Assembly (NCBI RefSeq): GCF_963169125.1
Contig: NC_084795.1
Span: 193,600,214-193,664,213, forward strand
Reading direction: 5' to 3'
DNA: 64,000 bases
Origin: Humulus lupulus
Taxonomy: Eukaryota > Streptophyta > Magnoliopsida > Rosales > Cannabaceae
The translations under genes were made by a program, and so were the position numbers. Below, in pieces: positions 55,333-64,000 of the stretch; position 1 is the first letter of the stretch; every line of letters starts with the position of its first letter. Under the pieces are notes generated by a model. The model was not told the origin of the DNA. It worked only from the letters and a program-made list of their open reading frames with translations, and did no database searches.

Positions 55333-56888
55333 GAATGGCCAAAGACATGGGCATAAAGACGCTTGATATTTACAGCGATTCACAACTATTGGTGAATCAG
55401 GTTCTAGGGGAATATCAAGCGCGGGGCTTAAAAATGGTGGCCTACTTGAATAAAACCAAAGACCTGCTAGCCCAGCTCACGAAGTATACCCTCCAACAAA
55501 TACCGCAGGATCAGAATTCAAACGCAGACACCTTAGCCAAACTTGCAAGCGCGAAAGATGCTGACACTTTAAACATTGTGCCGGTAGAAAGATTGAGCGA
55601 GCCAAGCATACAAGCGGTTGAAGCAAGTATGGAGATTCAAATGGAGGATACATGGATGGCACCTTACTTGGAGTATCTGACAAACGGTGTGCTATCAATG
55701 GATAGAAACAAAGCCAGAACTCTGCAAAGGCAGGCCGCTAGGTACATACTGGTCGATGGTGTTATGTACCGAAGAGGATACTCCATGCCACTACTATGGT
55801 GTGTTACACCAGAAAAAGCTAAGGAGCTGATGAGAGAGGTACATGAAGGCTTCTGCGGGGACCATGCTGGGGGGCAGAGTTTGGCAAAAAAGATTCTAAG
55901 GCAAGGATACTTCTGGCCAACTATGAACGAGGATTCAATGGAATTTGTGCGAAGATGTGATAAATGTTAGAGGTTCTCCAAAATTCCACGAGCAGCTCCA
56001 AACGAGTTGAAGCAGATGCAAAGTCTATGGCCTTTTGCGGTATGGGGGATAGATTTGATTGGATCCCTGCCAACGGGAAAAGGTGGAGTAAAGTACGCAG
56101 TCGTGGCAGTTGATTACTTCACCAAATGGGCCGAGGCTGAACCACTCGCTACCATAACGACCAAGAATGTTCTTGAGTTTTTCATCAAGAACATTGTTTG
56201 CCGGTATGGTTTACTCCGAAAGATAGTTTCAGACAACAGAACCCAATTTGACAGCAATTTATTCACCGACTTCTGCGAAAGACACGGAGTTATTAAAAGC
56301 TTTTCTTCAGTTGTGCATCCCCAAGCAAACGGGCAGGTCGAGGCCGTGAATAAAGCCCTTAAGGACACCCTGAAGAAGAGGCTCGAAGACGCTAAAGGAG
56401 CATGGCCAGAGCAGCTGCCTGAAGTCCTCTGGTCGTATAGAACGTCTCACCGAACAGCGACGGGTCATACCCCATTTTCCTTGGCCTACAGATATGAGGC
56501 TATGTTACCTGTCGAGTTAGATCCCCCCTCACATCGACGCATAACATACGACCAGGACCAAAATAGCCACCTGATGATGGAGTCCCTAGACTCAATTGAT
56601 GAGCTACGAGAAAAAGCCCAACTCCGAGTTGCTGCATACCAGCAAAAGGTCGCTTGGTACTTGAACTCAAAAATAAAAGAAACAAAATTCAACGTCGGTG
56701 ACTTGGTGCTACGACGAGTTTTCTTGAATACCCGCGACCCCACTACTGGAGTACTTGGACCTAATTGGGAAGGACCTTACCAGATTGAAGAAGTCCTTCA
56801 TCCGGGCACCTACAAACTTGCGCGCCAAAATGGAGATCTCGTTCCACGTTATTGGAACGGAGAACACCTGCGCAAGTACTATCAGTGA
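55260..56888 (+). pseudogene. Second RNase H end and integrase of element F
   Basis: After the frameshift the second RNase H resumes (SDSQLLVNQVLGEYQ, DQNSNADTLAKLA, about 55375-55545). The integrase zinc finger (HEGFCGDHAGG, CDKC) is followed by TAG 55968-55970. Core: WGIDLIGSLP (56047), SDNRTQFDS (Gly replaced by Arg), NGQVEAVNK (about 56332). The C-terminus FNVGDLVLRRVF and GPYQIEEV ends with HLRKYYQ and a TGA at 56886-56888. Confidence 0.9.
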
Positions 56889-57574
56889 ACAATCCTTTTT
56901 AAAGGGCTGGCTTGTATAAAATTTTACTTTTTACAAGTTTCGAAAAAAGGGTTAGCCACGTTGTATGGCTAATCGCTTATATATGTAAGATCCTTTTTTA
57001 GGATCACTCGTAAAGACATGTTTAGTCCATTTTTAATACGAGATTATGAGGGACTGTGCACAACCAGTCATTCTTGCCAACCTTTGTAAATTTATTTTTA
57101 CAAGTATTTGTTCATTACGTGTGTTGTTTTGCTGTATTACAAGAATTACGTTTCCTACCGAGCAGAAATGTTCGAACAGGTCGTGGTCAAGGCAAGTGAC
57201 CCAGGACCTAGAGCTCCTCGATCACTTGGGGGGCATATAAGGCACATCGATAGCAAAGCATACCATGAGGTATGTAAACACATGAACAAAATAAGTGAAA
57301 GCATTCTAGGGTACTTAGAGTATTTTTCAAAATTCATATTTTGTTAAATCAAACCAAAGTACTATGCTAAGTTCGGTCATACGGACAGATGTTATTGTAA
57401 ATGAAAATATTATAACATTATAAAGCAATCTTTTACACCGCAAGCATCACTGCTTGGATGTAACTGTTCGAATAAAAGGAAAGTTTGCTGCCCATGCAGC
57501 AAATCTAAAAAAGATAGTCTTTACATCACGACCCGTGGGTCGTGTAATTGAAGAAAAATAAAAAGAAAATAAGT
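56889..57574 (+). other. Post-integrase region of element F with polypurine-like motif, no tandem repeats
   Basis: CTTGGGGGGCATA lies at 57225-57237. No tandem array as in A or D was found here, and no coding sequence is recognised. The right end is the stop of the antisense gene. Confidence 0.7.
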
Positions 57575-60216
57575 TCAAGAGGCTGCAGGAGTAGGAGGGT
57601 CTTGCTCAGCAGTCTGATTGGCTTCATCTTCGACAACTCCTCCTTCCTCTGCGCCAGCGGCCGGCTGGATGCTTGGGGAAGCAGGGATCCTTGCTCTTTC
57701 CTCCTCTTCGGCCAATCGAGCAGTGCAGCGGGCCAATTCAGCAGTCCGGATATCCTCTGAAAGGTAGTCGAAGTTGGCACCCTGGTTGTGTTTCCAGAAG
57801 TTATAGAAGCACCGAAGCGTCACATTCTTATACCTTTCCAGATTCTTGGAGTTATCAAGCTTTAGCTGCTCTATTTGGCCCTCAAGATCAGCCACGGCCT
57901 TGTCCTTGGCAAGATTCTCCTCTTGGAGTCTCTTGCATTCGTGATATTGGACTCGGCTAGCCTCCTGGTACTCCTCCCACTGCTTCCTCAGAGATGCCTT
58001 TGAAGCTTCGACCTCCGCCAGCTTTGCCACCGCAGTGTCCTTTTGCTGGGGGACCGCCTCCAACTCCCCGGCATGCCTGGCTTCTGCAGCCTGAAGCTCC
58101 TCCGCAGCTTTCGCCTGGTATCTCTCGATGGCCTTTGCCCGAGCCTGGTTGATGGTAGCCTGGGCATGGGTACGAGCAGCAGTTGCAGTCAGCAAGGCCT
58201 ATGGACAAAGGATAAAGTCAGAGTCTATTACAAAGAATAAAAAACTAAGGCCAAAGAGATAAGAAACATTTATGCTGGCCATTTTGTTTAGGGCCCTGTT
58301 CAGAATTTGGTTGACCCCCATTTTCTCTGCCTCAGCCATCGCATCCTTACAACGATCGTACTTCACGATGTGTGCAAGGCGGTCTTTGGCTGCTCGCAAG
58401 GCGCGGTTCGAGAGTTTGGCCCCAGGAGCTTTGTCCCCTGGGTCTATTCTTTGGCAGTTGCAGGTGGAGGGTTCATCGTAGCAGGCGGGGTTTCCTTCTC
58501 GACAGGAACTGAAGGCTGGGCAGAAGTTTGCCCAGTTGGCGCATCCTTGGGAGGATCTTCTGTTCGACTCTTCTTGGCAGGAGGTCCTTGGCTAGATTCG
58601 CCGTTATGCCTCCAGGATGTCTTACGCCGAGCCAGAGGAACTTCTTCTTCCTCCTCGGCCTGATATAAATCGAAGACATTGGGAGTGGCCATATCTGCAC
58701 ACAAGTAAACATATGCAAATGATAAGATAAAGGAAGATAAGAACTCTTGATAAAACAGGAAAGAGGTCACAAAGTTTAATAACTGAGCTATGAATACTGG
58801 TCACTATACTATTGACTCTATTAGTCACACACTCACTATCTGGCACGAAGAAGTCTGGCCCTAGATTTGGAGTATACGTAAAGTTATCCTCCCCGTCAAA
58901 CAAGTAACAGGGAATTGGCAAGCTATTTAAAAGCGAAATAAATGTACCATTTTCATCGGAGGATTCCCCCAAGTCCACTGCGGAAGGATTCTGTTGCCTT
59001 TTGTTTCCCCTTGCCTTGGGGTGTAGAAGGCCTTTCTGCGGAAGGATTGCCAGTGGGTTCCCTGATTGTAACCCCCGTCGGCCTCCTTCGCGGAGGGGAC
59101 GCAGGAGGTTGCTGCTCGGGAACCCCCTCGGCAGTGGCATCGGCTACCACGGGTCCTCCTGTTTCATGGCGAGGAGCCAGGAGCCAGATAGCCTCAAATT
59201 TCCATCAGTAACTAGGGACTTGACGCTTTTTTTCGCGTCTGTCATCCTGGGCAATGCGGTGGACCTCAACACCATGTCTGGTGTTGGGGTCGGACGTAAC
59301 CATGGGCCTAAAAGACAAAGTATACTTTAAGAAAAATGAAAGGAAATTCGCTGATGGAAAGTATCTACCAGTAAAAACAGCATTTACCTCCTCGGGCGAA
59401 GGCCAGGTTGTTGCTGGTCATGTCGGGAGTAAGGAAGTACTCCCTACTGTACTGCCCCACGTTGGATATGTGCGTGGTGTCACTCAGGAACGTCCGGTTT
59501 GTCTCCTGGTGGCAAAGGTGGAAGAAGCCTGTCCCATACTGTTGAGGGTTGGACTTTAGGTCGAAGAGATAGTTGACCTCATGGGGGGTAGGTTCTGGCC
59601 AATGTTTAAGTTTATACAGGATATAGAGTGCGGCCAACATTCTATATCCATTCGGAGTAATTTGGAAGGGGGCGACACCAAAATAGTTGGCCACCCCCTG
59701 ATAAAAAGGATGTAGAGAGAGGGTAGCCCCCGCCTCTATATGATACCTAGACCAAGCACTATAAACACCTCCGGGGAGGTTAGCCCTTTGGTCTGCAGCA
59801 GGAATCTTGAGATTAACCCCTGTGAGAGGATACTTCCTAAGGTAGTTGGAAAGCATCCGAGGAGTGACTTGGCTAGCCGGGGAGAGATACCACTCGACAT
59901 CAGGCAGATTCTGATGACGAGGACGGGCTCTAGTTTGGATATTAGGGTCAGGAGCGGGATTTTCTCGACCACTGGTCGAAGGAACCCTAACCTGCGAATT
60001 AGGCTGGGCAGGGGAGTTTGGGCTATCTTCAGATTCAGGTATTTTCTTGCCTAAGGATTTAGAATGGGCCATTTGAGGAAGAGATGGGCGAAGTCTAGGA
60101 GAAGATCGTGAGAAAGGAATTTCGTGAATTCTGTCGGTCGGTTGTTCTTCGCCTTCGAGCAGTTGGGCAAGAAGATCGTCATCGATGGGCCGTTCACCTC
60201 CCCACAAATCTAGCAT
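57575..60216 (-). pseudogene. Antisense gene of element F (transposase_28-like), degenerate homologue of that in A
   Basis: Exon models by analogy to element A: 60216-59388, 59307-58837, 58694 to about 58260, and 58198-57575, with donors G|GTAAAT, A|GTGAGT and acceptors TTTTAG, TGTGCAG, CCATAG. The start is ATG 60216 (MLDLWGGERP), six bases after an acceptor. Exon 1 carries YFGVAPFQITPNGYRML, matching the element A domain. Exon 4 is a coiled coil ending near FYNFWKHNQGANFDYL, the counterpart of FYHCWSHNPDADF. TAG at 59144-59146 and TAG at 58444-58446 with a frame change break it. The exon-3 end is uncertain. Confidence 0.8.
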
Positions 60217-60789
60217 TAAAGTCTGCAAATAGAAGAATGGGGAGGTGAGGATAAATTTTTTTAAGGCTTTTTAGAATAACGCTGGTCGAGTATAAAAGTT
60301 AAGAATTTTCAGACGAATAGTTTGTGAAACGGATCAAAGGGTGAAAGCAAAAAGTTTTTCATAAAAGCTTTTTCAACTCCCCTTAGGGCGGGAAAAACCT
60401 ATTTTTTCGGCTAGCCTAAAAATCGAATCTTTACTTCGGTTTTACGTCCAAAAAAGTATGATCTCAACTATCAAACTAACTCGTAATATCTTTTCACCCA
60501 CAACACATTCTACTGACATCCATCTCAACCCAGAAGTAGATAAACTCAACAGTTAAACATACAGGAACATGCAATACAATAATACGAGACGTAAAGATTC
60601 AAAGACTTACCAGAAAGAAGTTCGAGGAGATTGGCAAAAGTTTTTGGAGATCAGTGAACTTTCGGACTGAGTTTTGAGAACGCAAAGAGACGGTCTCCAG
60701 AAGAAAACGGAAGCTCTGGTTTTAGGGTTTCTTGAAAGAGTAATGGCATGTGTAAAAAGAAAAAGGGAACTTCGGAGATGTTATATATA
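60217..60789 (-). promoter_or_regulatory. TATA box and 5'-UTR intron of the antisense gene in element F
   Basis: TATATATAAC on the minus strand at 60789-60780, donor CTG|GTAAGTC at 60611/60610 and acceptor TTTGCAG|A at 60223/60222 give a leader with a 387-bp intron, like the one in element A. Confidence 0.62.
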
Positions 60790-61023
60790 AATTTGTCTGT
60801 GGCATTAAAAGGGATTAATCATCAGTTTCCCCTTTTTTGAAGTATGGGGAAGCGGGATAGCTATTGCATTATTACTGGGGAAGCGAAAAGTCATGATTAG
60901 ACAAGAGTGGGTTGCTTTTTCCAAGAACGCACAAAGGGTTCTGACACGTATGGTGGGGTCACCGAAGGGTCGTTTCCTCAAAAGTTTATTTATTGTTCGT
61001 AATAAATAAACTTGGGGGGCAAA
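60790..61023 (+). other. Spacer and 3' polypurine tract of element F
   Basis: CTTGGGGGGCAAA at 61011-61023 directly abuts the 3' LTR. The rest is noncoding DNA upstream of the antisense promoter. Confidence 0.75.
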
Positions 61024-61614
61024 TGTTATCCAAAAAACTGGCATAGATGACGTGGCAAGTGATTCCCAGACACGTGGCTGACACTTGGAGGAACTCTGCT
61101 AGGATGTCGACCAGAAGACACATTATGAGCAGTAGGCGGCCTAGTCTTACCTGCGACCAGTCTGGTCGATGGTTCCGCATGCAACATGATGTTTCCATAA
61201 AGATCTTTGTAAATCCCAAAATTGACTCCCACAATCTCCTGAATATCCGATTATTTAGGAAAGAATATCTGTAACAAATTCATGTAATCCCCATTGAGCC
61301 TATAAATAGAGAAAGATAGCTCAAGGAAGGGACTTTTGGCTTTCGAATTATTTGAGACTAGAGTAATTCTATCTGAAATATTGTATTGTTCTTCAGAGGT
61401 TAGTGAAACTCATTGAACCCTAGTTCTTTGATCACTCCTTTGACTCTCACATCAATAACAACCTAAGTGGACCTAGGTTATTACCAGATTCTGGGGCCGA
61501 ACCACTATAAGATATCGTATTCTTATTATTTTCGTCATCACGTTCTTTTCAACGCATTCATCCACGTCAAGCGTATTTTGACTCCGTGTCAGTTGACCAA
61601 AAATAGGGTCAACA
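61024..61614 (+). repeat. 3' LTR of element F (591 bp)
   Basis: Eight substitutions from the 5' LTR, no indel. TATA box at 61301-61308. Followed by the GTACT duplication. Confidence 0.95.
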
Positions 61615-61619
61615 GTACT

Positions 61620-62165
61620 GATAAAGTATCAGTATTGGTTTTTTCATATTTTTATTTATTTAATTAATAATTTGAAAATAGATTTTTCAAATTTGGTAAG
61701 TTAGATATTACCTTAATCTATTATTATTATTATATTGAATAATGGTGTAATATACAACCTATATATATTATATGATAATAAGAGAAAGATGTGTGATTCA
61801 TAAGAGATTTAGAAAATTGTCAGACAATAAATTCTTCATCTTCTTCTCTTATTATTCCAACATTTCTCAAGTCATAATCCAAGTACTCATGTATTGAGAT
61901 AAACTTGTGATTTCTAAATCACAAGATTTGTTCTCTATGTGCACACCCACATCTTGAGGTGTAGAGAACACTCTGGAATATCGTGGTCTGAGTACTCAAA
62001 GCGTTGGATAGGAAGATTGTTATTTATATGAAAAGACTCAAGGAAACTTGTTAGGCTTCAATAGGTAAATATCTCTATCCTTAAATATTTGTATATGTGT
62101 CTGTGTAATATATAGTTGTGAGTATATATGTATATGTATGCGTGTATATCTATGTATATATATAC
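61620..62165 (+). repeat. Copia-type LTR, right part (element G)
   Basis: The continuation of 48504-50016 after excision of element F and one TSD. It ends without a clear CA terminus in an (AT/GT)-rich tract, where the LTR of element H starts, so the last part of this LTR is probably lost. An AAAGCGTTGGATAGGAAG block is near 61998. Confidence 0.62.
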
Positions 62166-64000
62166 TGTTGGGAAAACATATACATGATCTTGTTTATTTT
62201 CATTTAAATCTTATATTAAACAAATTAATATAAGAAAACCTAGAACATGTTTCTATAACTGAATTTAAACAGAGATAATGATAAGAAAAATTACATTATA
62301 TGCAGCCAAATGTATTAGTCCTTCCTTCAATTTCTCTAACCCTTAAATCCTTTCTGTCGTAGGGTATCACCAAGAAACTAAACCGATCTTCAAATTTCTT
62401 CACAGCCTTCCAAAGTATCCTCAGAATCACCTAGACTAGAGTGGGAAATTCTCCACACATAAGATAGATACAAAGAGAAGAATAAGAAAAGTGATATAGA
62501 GGCTTAGAAAATGACTTTTGCTATAGAGAGAGTCTAAAACCCTAAAGCATCAAAAATAGATCTTCTGATTATCTTTTGATTCACACACCATCTATCTTCA
62601 ACTCTCACTTTGCATTCCGTTTATAGGCTCAATTAGGTAATTTATTTAATAAAAAAATCAATAAAATATAGGTAAAATAAGCCATTAGGTCGAAATTAGC
62701 ATGGGATTCAGACCCGTGAAATTTCTCATTTAATTATAAGCCTGTTGGACTTAAAATCAAGGCCCGTATTATTTTCTATTGATTAATTAATTAAATAATT
62801 AAATAAATCCTTAATCAAATTAATTATATATAATTTGAACCTTGATTTTAACTTATTTATTAATTTAGACACCAATTTGTCTTAATTAAAAAATCTTCCC
62901 TAAAATCTATTTTCTTCTCTAAATGGTATAACTCTGTGAAACTATCAAAAATTGACATAGTCAACTTTGATAATTCTAATTGATAATTCAATAATTTAAT
63001 TGAGACTATCTAGATGATTTTATCCAAGGTACAGTGGGGACCATGGGCCTATGAAATCAAGCTCTAATAAGTTATCATAAATTTAGTAACATATTAATTC
63101 CTCGTGACTCAACTAAAGACTCAGAATTGCACTCTTGAATTCATAGAAGCTCTATAAGCAATATAGATACGTTATTAGTTATCCATTGTTACAATAATAA
63201 TTATCACTCCATCCTCTATAGACGGTGTACAATGAGATGAGACTAAAATATTGTTTTACCCCTCGATGTATTTTATCCTTAAAACGCTTAGTTCCTTGTA
63301 GATGATATTTCAGTAAACTAATATTAATTACTGAAATGAGATCTCTATCATTTAGCACCTTGAACCAAACTAAAAGGAAACCATCATTTTACTTCTTCAT
63401 TAGAAGTTATAGATGTTCATATCTATGACTAACACTCTCACTCAATTATACTACCGAGTTCCCAAGATTTAAGTATGGGCTAGTCCATAGGGTAAGCTGG
63501 TAACGAACAAGTCAAAGAACTCAAATAATACAATCAGTTAGAATACTAACCACACATAATTGAGATTGAATTGACCTATGGTAAACTATATGATATGACT
63601 AGAATATATAATAACGGTATGCTTACTTATCCTATCTACTGCCAATATTGGTCCAGTCTGATGTAACAAATACATTTGTTCTTATCTATTTTGCTAATGT
63701 TCGGGAAAGAACATAATACTGCAATGTGTAAGTTAATCATATGGTAGATTGGCAAGTCGGTGTAAATCCTGTGCACTGACTAATCTTAGGACTAACTTAT
63801 GTTTGAACATATAATCATTTTTCTATTCCACTATGATTACGTGACTATAAATACGATTAGCTATATACTCGGGATTTAATATAGATTTATATTAAAAAAA
63901 ATCATGAAAATAAAACATATGAGCAAAGTGATTGATCAAGTCAATAAATAATTTCTATTCTTTTATTGATAATAAAATGAGACTACAAAGAAATAGAGTT
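62166..64000 (-). repeat. Copia-type LTR in opposite orientation (element H), continuing past the window
   Basis: Begins TGTTGGGAAAACA on the plus strand, the complement of an LTR 3' end TTTTCCCAACA. Blocks such as GGACCATGGGCCTATGAAATCAAG (63040 region, cited in part) are reverse complements of 49470-49515 in element G. Thus it is a related LTR in the minus orientation. No gene is seen to the window end. Confidence 0.65.

Larger units (their letters stand above)
50017..61614 (+). mobile_element. Complete Tat-lineage element F, nested in the copia LTR
   Basis: Two LTRs of exactly 591 bp (50017-50607 and 61024-61614), TG...CA ends, flanked by the perfect duplication GTACT (50012-50016 and 61615-61619). 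I count eight differences between the LTRs. Order: LTR, primer-binding site, gag, protease, RT with RNase H, second RNase H, integrase, polypurine-like motif, antisense gene, polypurine tract, LTR. The coding frame has five TAG codons, one TGA and two frameshifts. It is only distantly related to element A and has a classical DTGS protease. Confidence 0.95.

Overview
The window is plant nuclear DNA. It holds one intron-containing plant gene in AT-rich sequence, surrounded by layers of LTR retrotransposons: Ty3-gypsy Tat-lineage and Tekay-like chromovirus elements, Ty1-copia LTRs, a Cassandra-type 5S-bearing LTR, and an L1-type LINE. Chromovirus chromodomains, dual-RNase-H Tat elements and Cassandra are plant features. 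A eudicot is likely; I cannot fix the species from sequence alone.

Layout. 1-4120: end of a Tekay-like element with its 3' LTR, abutting a LINE ORF2 fragment (4121-5611). 5612-12846: AT-rich DNA with the only host gene, a three-exon minus-strand strictosidine-synthase-like gene (6862-9765, 375 codons, apparently intact). 12847-13675: Tat LTR and gag start (element E), cut by a minus-strand Tekay fragment (element C, 13676-17574), whose integrase holds a Cassandra-like solo LTR (16840-17211, TSD TGTCT). 17575-20743 and 36865-38219: an old, broken Tat element (B), split by a complete young Tat element (A, 20744-36859, TSD AAACT, LTRs about 99% identical). A is itself split by a 3.7-kb solo LTR (23971-27674, TSD GGGAG). 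38220-45540: minus-strand Tat element (D) without its 3' end. 45541-48503: pieces of two chromovirus LTRs, a PBS and a gag start. 48504-62165: a copia LTR split by complete Tat element F (50017-61614, TSD GTACT, identical-length 591-bp LTRs). 62166-64000: a related copia LTR in the opposite orientation.

Elements A, B, D and F share the Tat plan: gag, protease, reverse transcriptase with RNase H, a second RNase H, and integrase. A and F also carry, between integrase and the 3' LTR, a spliced gene on the opposite strand with a TATA box, a 5'-UTR intron and four coding exons. In A this antisense gene reads as 797 uninterrupted codons although gag-pol of the same copy is broken. That gene, and a duplicated polypurine-tract motif that brackets it, are the most interesting structures here. 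The host gene is unrelated to the mobile elements and appears to be an island that escaped insertion.
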